A stretch of DNA of 35,722 nt. It comes from Lentzea aerocolonigenes. GTDB lineage: Bacteria; Actinomycetota; Actinomycetes; Mycobacteriales; Pseudonocardiaceae. The position numbers were made by a program, and so were the translations under genes. Within the stretch, counting starts at the first letter, position 1; each line of letters starts with the position of its first letter. The notes under the pieces were generated by a model that did not search any database, was not told the DNA's origin, and saw only the letters and a list, made by a program, of their open reading frames with translations. Positions 24,801 through 31,945 of this stretch are shown one piece after another. The stretch spans positions 1 through 35,722 of the forward strand of contig NZ_JYJG01000266.1 of NCBI RefSeq assembly GCF_000955955.1, in the 5' to 3' direction.

Positions 24801-26666
24801 ACGGCCGGTGGCCTGCTCGCCATCGCGGACCTGCTCGTCGGCAAGACCGAGACCACAGCGCACGCCTGCGCGGGCCTGCCGCTGATCACCATCACGAAGA
24901 CGCTGAACCCGGCGCAGCCCGTGGAGAACGGCGACGGCAGCTACACCGTCGGCTACGACGTGGTGATCACCAACGCGGGCTCCGAGGCGGGGGCGTACGA
25001 CCTGGCCGACGAGTTCGGGTTCGGGTTCGGCATCACCGCCACCGACCCGAAAGTCACCCCGCCGACCGGCGTCACGGCGAACCCGTCGTGGAACGGCACG
25101 ACGACCACCGGGCTCGCCACCGGTGTCGCGCTCGCGGCGGATGGGAGTCACACCTGGCACATCACCGCGCGGGCCGTGGTCGGGCCCGGTCTCACGCACG
25201 CCACGATGACGTGCGGTGCGAACGGCAGCACCACCGATGGTCTGCTGAACACCGCGACCGCCACGGCGAACGGCGTGCCGGTCTCCGCGCACGCATGCGC
25301 CGACCTCGCCGACGTGGTGATCACGAAGGCGCTCGCGGACGGCTACCCGCGCTTCGACGACTCCGGCCACCTCGTCGTGCGGTACGTGCTCACCGTGGCG
25401 AACTCCGGCGGTGTGGCGGCGAAGTACGACCTCACCGACGCGTTCGAGTTCGGTGCGGGTGTCACCGCGGGTTCGCCGGTCGTGACACCGCCCGCGGGCG
25501 CCACCGCGAACCAGGGGTGGAACGGTGGCACCGACACCGCGCTGGCCACCGGGCAGACGATCGAGCCGGCCACGACGCTGGTCTGGTCGGTCCAGGTGCC
25601 GGTGACCGTGGCGGAGTCGGCGACCGCCGCGGCGTTGCGGTGCCCGGCGGACCGGGCCACGCAGCCCGGCGGTCTCGGCAACACCGCCGGGCTCGTCGTG
25701 GACGGCGTCACCACCAAGGCGACGGCGTGCGCGGGCGTGCCGAGGCTGACGCTCACCAAGAGGGCCGACAAGACGATCGCGGCCCAGGACGTGCCGCTCA
25801 CCTACACGGTGACCGTCACGAACTCCGGCGGCACCGACTACCCGGCCTCGGCGCCCGCGTCGATCACCGACGACCTGAGCGACGTGCTCGACCAGGCGAC
25901 CTACCCCGGCAACGCCACCGCGAGCACCGGCTCGGTCACCGTCGACGCCGCGAGCCGCAAGCTCACCTGGAGCGGAGCGCTCGCCGTCGGCGCCACCGCG
26001 ACGATCACCTACGGCGTCACCGTCAACCCCACGTTCAGCGGCGACCACGACCTGCGCAACTCGGTGACCGGGCCCGCGGGCAGCATCTGCCCGGCGACCT
26101 GCACGGTCACCGTGCCGATCACCCGGCTGGAGGTGAGCAAGCTCGCCGACGCCGACACCGTCGCACCCGGCGGCAAGGTCACCTACACCGTGCTGGTGCA
26201 GAACTCGGGCAGCGCCGCCTACACCGCGGACCGGCCGGCCACGCTGACCGACGACCTCACCGGCGTGCTCGACGACGCCACCTACAACGGCGACGCCAAG
26301 GCCGACTCCGGGCCCGCGCCCGCGGTCAGCGACGGGAAGCTCACCTGGAGCGGCCCGCTCGCGGTGGGGGCCACGGTCACCATCACCTACAGCGTCACCG
26401 CGAAGCAGCCGACGACCGGCGACGGCGGGCTGACCAACACCGTCACCGCACCGGACGGCAACTGCGCCAAGGGATGCGCCGTCACGACCAAGGTCAGTGC
26501 CGGAGCCGCACCCACGACTACGACCACGACGACGGCGCCCGGCACCTCCGGCAACGGGAAGCTGCCGGTCACCGGCACGGCCCTGCTGGGCATCGCGCTC
26601 ACCGCGGGCGTACTGCTGCTGGTCGGTCTGGTGCTGCTCACCGTCGTGCGCCGCAGGCGCTCCTGA
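21825..26666 (+). CDS. Sortase-anchored giant surface protein of DUF11-like repeats
   Basis: A 1613-residue exported protein: a signal peptide (RIARRRFTALVACLLAVCAM), about ten immunoglobulin-like repeats of about 120 residues, and a wall anchor. Each repeat has 'V-KT..G-PK-NGDGTYTIDYDV', 'DLTD-FGAGIT', 'SWNGTTDT' and 'HTWHI', and ends with Cys-containing strands. The last two repeats are canonical DUF11 (LTLTKRADKTIAAQDVPLTY and LEVSKLADADTVAPGGKVTY). A Thr-rich stalk (TTTTTTTAP), LPVTG (about 1580-1584), one membrane span and RRRRS end the protein. Sortases cleave at this motif and link the protein to peptidoglycan. GGAGG precedes the ATG. The RING gene follows 15 bases later, so they are one operon. 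The ligand is unknown. Confidence 0.88.
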   Translation: MRIARRRFTALVACLLAVCAMTAPFSRVTKTRGQPTNALSVTAAVSPGSPSLTAGGGWDIGYDVVVRNDAGFDQDTNTAFTLYFGSLVNVMSTAVTGPDANSSWTGSGNVYLSNTIVTVSANSQITYHVTVHVLAGFIANRSCPAQPGATNGGFNASAELTLNLSTAWVCADVPANFTNQVDLAHVVDNGDGTINVPFLMTVTNDSTQQLVYQLDSSLVTGAGVTTTAPLPPSGPAGGNAGWNGTSDQVAAQSVEIPAGQRHTWTLGARVQVAAGSGTQAICGQNAGGVATAGSLTLGGTAFTADACYSPLLLDVTKKFSSGYPRRNPDGSFQVEYDVEIQNSGGAGVYDLTDAFKFPGGFTVSSPSATGPVPASPSWNGTTDVVVAKAVGIAQGASHTWHVVATGSGATVSGRTGLACDPAGVQPGGLLNSATVTAIGTSREVHACASLPDIAVTKTVSAGSPKPNGDGSYTIDYDITVTNSGQVDGGYDLTDALGFGAGITVSGLTATGPVTPNASWNGTTDTSLGSGVVIAAGGTQTWHITGDVAAPPGTEPTSLVCNPDGTTAGGLLNTASAHWLGLETSAHACGSLPIVKITKTVTDGYPKANGDGTYTIAYDVTVDNSGAATTYDLTDQLKFGQGIDGTARATLSGPVPTNPDWDGTTTTSVATGVAIGPGDHHVWHGTGTVKLLPGTEASAMVCAPDGTTPGGLLNEAIVTANGATATASACANLPFVEVTKSVSAESPVINDDGTYTVTYEIDVRNTGGAATTYDLSDDLRFGTGITPSVTNVTAPAGVTANPAWNGTTTTSLANGVPIEGGGGQTHRWVLTITAAVPAGTGTGPLTCSSDGSTAGGLLNHATATTNAIPSQAHACTGLPSLTITHVVGTGTPKPNGDGTYTIDYDVVVTNTGGGRGQYSLTEGFDFGAGLTSTAAEVTGPATPSASWNGTTDTTLISDLAIAPGGTHTWHITAKVTPAPDVTPAALVCAPDGTTAGGLLAIADLLVGKTETTAHACAGLPLITITKTLNPAQPVENGDGSYTVGYDVVITNAGSEAGAYDLADEFGFGFGITATDPKVTPPTGVTANPSWNGTTTTGLATGVALAADGSHTWHITARAVVGPGLTHATMTCGANGSTTDGLLNTATATANGVPVSAHACADLADVVITKALADGYPRFDDSGHLVVRYVLTVANSGGVAAKYDLTDAFEFGAGVTAGSPVVTPPAGATANQGWNGGTDTALATGQTIEPATTLVWSVQVPVTVAESATAAALRCPADRATQPGGLGNTAGLVVDGVTTKATACAGVPRLTLTKRADKTIAAQDVPLTYTVTVTNSGGTDYPASAPASITDDLSDVLDQATYPGNATASTGSVTVDAASRKLTWSGALAVGATATITYGVTVNPTFSGDHDLRNSVTGPAGSICPATCTVTVPITRLEVSKLADADTVAPGGKVTYTVLVQNSGSAAYTADRPATLTDDLTGVLDDATYNGDAKADSGPAPAVSDGKLTWSGPLAVGATVTITYSVTAKQPTTGDGGLTNTVTAPDGNCAKGCAVTTKVSAGAAPTTTTTTTAPGTSGNGKLPVTGTALLGIALTAGVLLLVGLVLLTVVRRRRS

Positions 26667-26681
26667 TCGAGAGGAACCCCC

Positions 26682-27536
26682 ATGCTTTCGCTGTGCACGA
26701 TCTGCCAGGAGAACATCAGGTCCGGCGAGGAGACGGTCCTGCGCCCGTGCGGGCACGAGTTCTGCACCGGCTGCCTGAGCGAGCACGTGCACCGGCTCGA
26801 TCCCGTCATCGCGCTGACGTGCCCCAACTGCCGCGGCGTTCCCGCCGGCGCGGTTGTCCGGGAGGTGACCGTTCCGCTGGCGCACACCGACTTCCTCGGC
26901 GACCGCGAAGATCCGGTGGCGTTGACACTCATGACCGACGCGCGCATCTACAACTGCGCTGTCATCCCGGAGCTGGACGCACCGGCCGACTGGGCGCAGG
27001 CTGCCAAGAACCTGCTGGACACCGTGCACGCGAGAGCTGTCGCGGTCAGCCGGGAAGCCGAACTGCTGATCTCGGCGCTCGGCCTGTTGCGCGAGTCGGC
27101 CACCGACTTCGACGGCGCGCGCACCTGGTGGTCCTCGCTTGGCATGCAACTGCGGCGCAGGCGCGACATCGCGGTGCTCACCGACGCGCTCAGCCCGACC
27201 GCCCGCGCACTGCACGACGAGTACCTGGAGCGGTTCGTGAAGATCGGTGCCCAGCTGAGCACGCTGCCAGCCGACATCTCCGACCCCGGACTCGCTGCGG
27301 ACCTCGGCAAGCTCGCCGAGCACGGGGAGGTGCTCACCGCGACGTGGTCGCGGATCACCGCCGCCGGACCTGACACGAGAAACCTCTCCGACCTGGCCGA
27401 CACGATGACGGGGCGGTTCGGGCGGGCGTCCGTGCTGTTGCCGGGCATCACCGACGTGGTGAACAGGACGATCGGCTTCTACCAGGACGCCGTGCGGGAC
27501 CACGAGACGTTCCTCGGGCAGTTCGCGGCTGAGTGA
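26682..27536 (+). CDS. RING-finger protein with helical C-terminal region
   Basis: A 284-residue protein with the most classic RING in the window: CTIC (5-8), RPCGHEFCTGC and TCPNCRG, which is the C3HC4 order with His in CGHEFC. The rest (about 60-284) is helical with many Leu heptads (LLDTVHARAVAVSREAELLI; LSTLPADISD). GAGAGGA lies six bases before the ATG, which is 15 bases after the surface protein stop, so the two are translated from one message. RING proteins bind zinc and hold protein complexes together; ubiquitin ligase activity is not implied, as bacteria of this type lack the classical pathway. No signal peptide, so it acts in the cytoplasm. It converges on the helical gene at 27558. 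Confidence 0.85.
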   Translation: MLSLCTICQENIRSGEETVLRPCGHEFCTGCLSEHVHRLDPVIALTCPNCRGVPAGAVVREVTVPLAHTDFLGDREDPVALTLMTDARIYNCAVIPELDAPADWAQAAKNLLDTVHARAVAVSREAELLISALGLLRESATDFDGARTWWSSLGMQLRRRRDIAVLTDALSPTARALHDEYLERFVKIGAQLSTLPADISDPGLAADLGKLAEHGEVLTATWSRITAAGPDTRNLSDLADTMTGRFGRASVLLPGITDVVNRTIGFYQDAVRDHETFLGQFAAE

Positions 27537-27557
27537 CGCCAGGCCCGCGGGCGCCGG

Positions 27558-28901
27558 TCACGCGCCGGCTCGGCCGGTCACGCTCACACCCAGCTGCGCG
27601 AGCAGCTCCGCGTTGTGCCTGACGTGCCTGGCCAGCTCGTCGCTGCTCGTGGCCTGCTTCACCGCGTTGTCGACGAGCTGCACGAACTTGCCGTGCGCCT
27701 CGAGGCCGCGGGCGGCGGTCGCTCGGACGTCCTGCGCGACTTCCTCGTCGAACGCTTGTCCCCCGCCCCCTTGGCTGTCGCGGTACAGCACGTCCTTGAC
27801 GAGACTCAGCACAACCGCGACGTGAGCCAGGAACTGCCCGAAGGAAGCCTTGACCTCGTTCCCGTACAGCGGAACCTCGTCGAGCTGTGGCATCAACATC
27901 TTCAGTTCGGCCAGGTCCTGCTGCGCTTCGGCCAGGCCGATGTCGTAGAGAGGTCCCCGGTCCCGCTTGCGCAGGAACGTCACCAGGTCCTCGCGGCAGT
28001 GGTCGGTCCGCGTCAGGAACTCCCGTGAGCGCTTCTTCGCATCGGTGACGGCGGTTGTGGACGTCTCGCACATCTCCTCCGCCGCGGTGATGGCGTCGGA
28101 CTGCGCCTTCAGGCAGTACTCGACCTGAACGCGCCAGTTCCGCAGCTGTTGCCGATAGGCGTCCAGGTTTCCTGGTTCGAACGCGGCGCAGGCGACCTCT
28201 GCCGGCGGGTTCGGGTCGACCGGCAGCTCGTCGTTCTCCATCTGCTCGGAGAGGCCGTAGTAGGCCGAATACCACCGTTGCAAGGCCTCACGCAGTTCGC
28301 CGATCGACCTTCTGACGTTCGCGAACCCCTTCTCGAGCCGACGGTAGTCGGTCTTCCAGGCTTCCACGGCCCATGCGGCCACCTCGTCGGGAGCGTCGTG
28401 CTCGAGCCGGAACCGGTACTCCCGCACGAACGTGCTCACGAAGTTGTCGATCAGGTCGAGCCCGACGGCGACGTCGTCGCCCACGACGACGAACTCCGCC
28501 ATGTCGAACAGGAGGTTCTTCGCCGCTGTCACCGCGTCGTGCAGCTCGGCGGCGAAAGAGGAGGGCACATCGGTCCTCGCGGTCACGGCAGCGTCGATCT
28601 GGGTGCACGCCTGGTGCACGTCGCTCACCGCCGAGCGGAGCGTGTCCGGCATCCTCTGCAGGCGGACGAGCACGACCGTGGTGTCCGAGACGCAACGACG
28701 GAGCCGGGCCCACTCCGGTGCCAGGACGTTGTCGTAGTAGTCGAGGTAGCGCAGGTGCGCCTCGCGCATCTGGTCGTGGTATTCCAGCACCCCGCGAAGC
28801 CGGGGGTCGTAGAAGGCACCGTTCGTCAGGTAGCCGCTGAGCGCGGTTCCGATCGGCTTGAGGCCGTCCGTGTCGACCACATCACGCTGTGACGGGAACA
28901 T
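27558..28901 (-). CDS. Long helical/coiled-coil protein of unknown function
   Basis: A 447-residue almost all-helical protein with AGGAGG six bases before its ATG. Heptad-rich stretches are VSDVHQACTQIDAAVTART, ANVRRSIGELREALQRWYSA and GLAEAQQDLAELKMLMPQL. A moderately hydrophobic helix (SFGQFLAHVAVVLSLVKDVL) near residue 385 might insert into a membrane, but there is no clear span or signal peptide. No domain that I can name. Its upstream 63 bases match those of GHG protein 4 without a gap, although the proteins are unrelated, so both are probably under the same control. It converges with the RING gene, 21 bases between the stops. A pore-forming or scaffold role is possible but not supported. 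Confidence 0.75.
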   Translation of the reverse strand: MFPSQRDVVDTDGLKPIGTALSGYLTNGAFYDPRLRGVLEYHDQMREAHLRYLDYYDNVLAPEWARLRRCVSDTTVVLVRLQRMPDTLRSAVSDVHQACTQIDAAVTARTDVPSSFAAELHDAVTAAKNLLFDMAEFVVVGDDVAVGLDLIDNFVSTFVREYRFRLEHDAPDEVAAWAVEAWKTDYRRLEKGFANVRRSIGELREALQRWYSAYYGLSEQMENDELPVDPNPPAEVACAAFEPGNLDAYRQQLRNWRVQVEYCLKAQSDAITAAEEMCETSTTAVTDAKKRSREFLTRTDHCREDLVTFLRKRDRGPLYDIGLAEAQQDLAELKMLMPQLDEVPLYGNEVKASFGQFLAHVAVVLSLVKDVLYRDSQGGGGQAFDEEVAQDVRATAARGLEAHGKFVQLVDNAVKQATSSDELARHVRHNAELLAQLGVSVTGRAGA

Positions 28902-28925
28902 CCGTGCCTCCTGGTGCGCGTCCAA

Positions 28926-28988
28926 TACCTCAACGAAAGCACCCGCCGGGGCCTCGCTTCCTGCGCGTTCGCGCACTTGTGGGTGCAC
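28926..28988 (-). promoter_or_regulatory. 63-nt conserved upstream block, copy 1
   Basis: Identical at 48 of 63 positions, with no gap, to 33830-33892. It begins about 24 bases before the ATG and contains the stretch gggtgcac preceded by ttcgcgcacttgt. The match extends towards the gene through gaggta. It acts presumably as promoter plus operator, since the genes behind the two copies are unrelated. Confidence 0.6.
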
Positions 28989-29230
28989 AGACCCGGTACG
29001 AAGCCCCGGATGCGTGGGCCGGCCGCCCCGGCAGTCGCATCCGGGACCGCGATCACATGAACGGCTGAGGGTCCGGCTGGAACAGCGAGCCCTCCGGGGC
29101 AGGTGCTGCTGACGGCGGGAAGTCCGGCGATCGCGCACTGCACTACCGGGCAGCAGCGGTGCCCGTGTGGACAGCGCTTTCCGACCGGTGTCCGGAGATG
29201 CTCGTGTCCTCAGGCCGAGGGAGGTCTCCG

Positions 29231-30082
29231 ATGCCCGCCACCGAACGTTCCGGAACGGCGCTGTGGGTCTGCACCGCCGTCGTCTTCCTCGGCCTTGTGC
29301 TGACGGCGTTCGTGCGTGACGTGCGGCTGGTGCTGATCGTGGCTCAGGTGGGGTTCGCGCTCTGGCACGGCGGGCGGCGCTACGGCTGGCGCGCGGTCGC
29401 GGTGTTCCTCGTGGCAGGCCTGGTGATCAGCAACGTCATGGAGAACCTGTCGATCGAGACCGGCTTCCCGTTCGGTCACTACCACTACACCGGCGCGGGC
29501 AAGATCTTCGAGGTGCCTTGGTTCGTCGGTCCCGCCTACCTGGCGACCGGTTACCTCGCGTGGGTCGTGGCCACGGTGCTGCTCGGCGACGTCCGCCGCG
29601 ACTCACCCGCCGTGCTCACCGTCGGCACACCGGTGGTCGCCGCGTTCGCGATGACGGCCTGGGACCTCGCGATGGATCCGATCGCCGCGACCGTCGACCG
29701 CGCCTGGGTGTGGGAGCACGGCGGCGGGTTCTTCGGCGTGCCACTGGTCAACTTCTTGGGCTGGACCCTCACCGTCTACCTGTTCATGCAGGTTCTCGCC
29801 GTCTGGCTGCGCATGCGCGGCCCGGAACCTTCCGCAGAGGGACCGACGCCGGCGAGCGATGTGCAGGCGGTGCTGCTGTACGCGGCGACGACGATCTCCT
29901 ACGTCGCCAAGTACTTCACCGGCGAACGCGGGAACGTCGTCGACGCCACGGGCAAGACGTGGCACACGGGCGACATCTACGAGACTTCGGCACTGCTCGC
30001 GATCTACGGGATGGTGTTCATCGCCCTGCTCGCACTGCTGCTCACCGCCCGTCGTGGCGTCGACCGACGTGGCCGGCAATAG
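29231..30082 (+). CDS. DUF422 carotenoid biosynthesis membrane protein (CruF-like)
   Basis: A 283-residue integral membrane protein with about eight spans. The DUF422 family includes CruF, a 1',2'-hydratase acting on the end group of acyclic carotenoids. Family marks: ENLSIETGFPFGHYHYTG after the second to third span, VGPAYLATGYLAW, AWDLAMDP, GGGFFGVPLVNFLGWTLT and, near the end, the TGDIYETSALLAIYGM loop. The ATG has GGGAGG about seven bases ahead. No other carotenoid gene (phytoene synthase, desaturase, glycosyltransferase) is in the window. It may therefore serve a pathway elsewhere in the genome. Family assignment is sure; the exact reaction is inferred. Confidence 0.85.
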   Translation: MPATERSGTALWVCTAVVFLGLVLTAFVRDVRLVLIVAQVGFALWHGGRRYGWRAVAVFLVAGLVISNVMENLSIETGFPFGHYHYTGAGKIFEVPWFVGPAYLATGYLAWVVATVLLGDVRRDSPAVLTVGTPVVAAFAMTAWDLAMDPIAATVDRAWVWEHGGGFFGVPLVNFLGWTLTVYLFMQVLAVWLRMRGPEPSAEGPTPASDVQAVLLYAATTISYVAKYFTGERGNVVDATGKTWHTGDIYETSALLAIYGMVFIALLALLLTARRGVDRRGRQ

Positions 30083-30404
30083 AAGCGCGGCCACGCAGAG
30101 GTTCTCGCGTTCGCCCAGGTAAATGCCTGATCGCCGGCGTCGCACGAAGGTCCGGTCGGCGGTGTCGGCCGTCGCGGGAAACGTCGACAACCACTGTGTG
30201 GAACAGCTGTTCTCGCCTTCCCTTCCGGCGGAGAACAGGTGGTGCACAGCGAAATCCGGCAGCGCCCGTCGACACTGCCGGATCATTCCCGAACGCCACC
30301 CCCTGCCGGTGCCGTCCGGGACCGCTGGTCATCTGCTCCGAATTCGCCCTCTCCCATCCGGCGATGACGGATGAATTTCTACGCGACTTCTCGGCGGTCG
30401 GACA
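30083..30404. other. Gene-free region with several inverted repeats
   Basis: No convincing gene. Inverted repeats: tgttctcgcc/ggcggagaaca (about 30207-30236, one bulge) and ccggcag/ctgccgg (about 30257-30282, 12-base loop). They could be terminators of the carotenoid gene or parts of a structured RNA. I saw no promoter motif of the CGTAA class. Confidence 0.4.
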
Positions 30405-30422
30405 ATCAGGAGAACTCCTGAT
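30405..30422 (-). terminator. Short hairpin terminator of the GNAT gene
   Basis: atcaggag and ctcctgat pair with a minimal loop directly after the stop codon (30425-30427) of the minus-strand GNAT gene. TTGTCC follows on that strand. The stem is short but well placed. Confidence 0.5.
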
Positions 30423-30424
30423 CA

Positions 30425-31006
30425 TCAGACCAGCCGCCGCATCCGGCGGAACCGGTCGCCGCCGAGCCGATGCGCGCGCTCGCCGGCCACCTCGAACCCG
30501 AGCCTTTCGTAGAGCAGTTGCGCGCGTGGGTTCGCGGTCGACACGTCCAGCTCGACGACGCCTGATCCGCTTGCTCGTGCCAGCGCGACGACGTGCTCGA
30601 CGAGCGCCGTCCCGATCCCCTGTCCCCGCACGCTCTCAGCGGTGCAGAGGTTGGCGAGCAACAACCCGTCCCGCGCTGGCGGGGAGAACGCCGCACCCAC
30701 CGCGAGCGACCGCCGGAGCACCCGTGCGGCCGCCGCGCCGTAGTGCCGCACGACGGTGAGGGCAGTGGCGGCGCTGAGCGTCCCGGCTCGCCCGCCGCGG
30801 TAGACGGTGCAACTCGCCGCCACCGCGCCACCGACGTCGACGACGAGCTGCTGACGGAAGCCGTAGATCCCGCGGCCGTACCGGAAGTCGCGGGCGAGGA
30901 AGGCGAGGACGTCCGCGCCGAACACCTCGTCGAGCAGATCCGGGGCGGAACCGTGCTGGAGTTCGGCGACTCCGGTGTCGGTGCGGCGGGCGGGGCGGAT
31001 GGTCAT
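30425..31006 (-). CDS. GNAT-family acetyltransferase
   Basis: A 193-residue acetyltransferase starting MTIRPARRTDTGVAELQHG at ATG 31006, with AGAGG five bases before. The acetyl-CoA site is clear: LLLANLCTAESVRGQGIGTA, with the R-G-Q-G-I-G loop, then LVEHVVALARASG and VVELDVSTANPRAQLLYERLGF, with the Asn and Tyr of motif B. The central part (FGADVLAFLARDFRYGRGIYG, then VDVGGAVAASCTVYRGG) lengthens the N-terminal arm, which usually sets substrate choice. Substrate unknown. It is divergent from the helical gene at 31237, whose palindromic block lies between the two, so that block could also affect this gene. Confidence 0.88.
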   Translation of the reverse strand: MTIRPARRTDTGVAELQHGSAPDLLDEVFGADVLAFLARDFRYGRGIYGFRQQLVVDVGGAVAASCTVYRGGRAGTLSAATALTVVRHYGAAAARVLRRSLAVGAAFSPPARDGLLLANLCTAESVRGQGIGTALVEHVVALARASGSGVVELDVSTANPRAQLLYERLGFEVAGERAHRLGGDRFRRMRRLV

Positions 31007-31150
31007 GCGGCCTCTTCGAGTGCTTCGCCTTGCGCGGGAACTGAGATGGCTGCCTGGACGCGTGAGTGCCTCGACCCGTCCGCGAACCAAGCCGCACCAC
31101 CGTGACAGGAACGCGCCGGGCACCTCGCCGCGTGGCCGCCGATGTGACCG

Positions 31151-31175
31151 CCCGGTTGCCCGATCGGGCACGCGG
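31151..31175 (+). promoter_or_regulatory. 25-nt palindromic block, copy 2, 61 nt before the 141-residue gene
   Basis: Matches 24 of 25 bases of the block at 12825-12849. The core tgcccgatcgggca (31157-31170) is a perfect 14-bp palindrome, as expected for a dimeric repressor or activator. It lies between two divergent genes. Confidence 0.65.
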
Positions 31176-31236
31176 CGGCCCGGCCGCGAGGCGTCGGATT
31201 GGGAACGATCACATCGGCCCGAGAGGAGTACGCCGC

Positions 31237-31662
31237 ATGCCGTCAGCCCGTACGCAGGACCAGCTGACCCTTGGCACCCACCAGGTCAGAGCCGCGGTGA
31301 CGGCGATGCACGACGCGTTGCTCGCCGGTCTGGGCGAGGCCGAGCTGGGCACGTTCGACATCGGCCACACCGCAGCCCGCGACGCGCTGGGCAGCCTGGG
31401 CGAGACGATCGCGCGACAGAGCGGCGAGCCGGAGCTCACGCACGACGAGGCGTACCTGTTCGCGGCGTTCGGCGAGGAGGTGCTGCGCATCGCCCGGCTG
31501 CTGGAGACGCTGCACCGGCACGGCGCGGCCATCGCGGAGGCCGAGCGGGCGCGGCAGTCGGTGCTCGCGCACCTGTGCAAGACCGACGAGGACCTCGCCG
31601 ACCTGATGCTGGTGGCGGCACGGTTGCGCGAGCTGGTGGCGGCCAGGGGCGGCGAGGTCTGA
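31237..31662 (+). CDS. Small helical protein of unknown function
   Basis: A 141-residue protein with GAGAGGAG nine bases before its ATG. It is entirely helical by composition: THQVRAAVTAMHDALLAGLG, FGEEVLRIARLLETLHRHGA, AIAEAERARQSVLAHLCKTD, LADLMLVAARLRELVAARGG. No hydrophobic span, Cys pair or catalytic motif. It shares its upstream palindrome, at the same distance, with the RING-like gene at 11672-12763, so both may answer to the same regulator. I do not recognise the family; an adaptor or anti-sigma-like partner protein is possible. Confidence 0.7.
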   Translation: MPSARTQDQLTLGTHQVRAAVTAMHDALLAGLGEAELGTFDIGHTAARDALGSLGETIARQSGEPELTHDEAYLFAAFGEEVLRIARLLETLHRHGAAIAEAERARQSVLAHLCKTDEDLADLMLVAARLRELVAARGGEV

Positions 31663-31690
31663 ACCGGGCCGCGGTGCCACGGCCTCGGTG

Positions 31691-31812
31691 CGTGGACGGG
31701 CAGCATCACGGCCTGCGCGGGCGGACAGGCAGCGCCGATGCGTGGCGGTAGGCCGACAGGCGGCATCACCGCCCACACAGACAGACAAGCAACGCCGATA
31801 CGTGGCTGTGGG
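31691..31812. repeat. Imperfect tandem repeats of 50-60 bp
   Basis: The marker cgtgg recurs at 31691, 31741 and 31801, each after a variant of cgccgatg/cgccgata. Between them cagcatcacggcc and ggcatcaccgccc alternate with gacaggcag and gacaagcaa. No gene is seen in 31663-31945. The repeats could come from slippage and carry no evident function. Confidence 0.6.
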
Positions 31813-31945
31813 CGGCACCGCGCTGGGCAGGCAAACGGCGGACGTCGAACGGCACCGCTACCCGCACTGGCCGAGCACGCGGGCACTTCCGCCGGGTGGC
31901 GGCTCGCCGGCCACCACCCACATCCAGTCCGCGGGCGTCCCCGCA

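Noticed and set aside
24429..27503. Very long minus-strand open frame (over 1000 codons) across the DUF11 gene
   Set aside because: It is Arg/Gly/Val-rich shadow coding opposite a clear repeat protein and the RING gene, with no motif; long antisense frames are usual in high-GC DNA.
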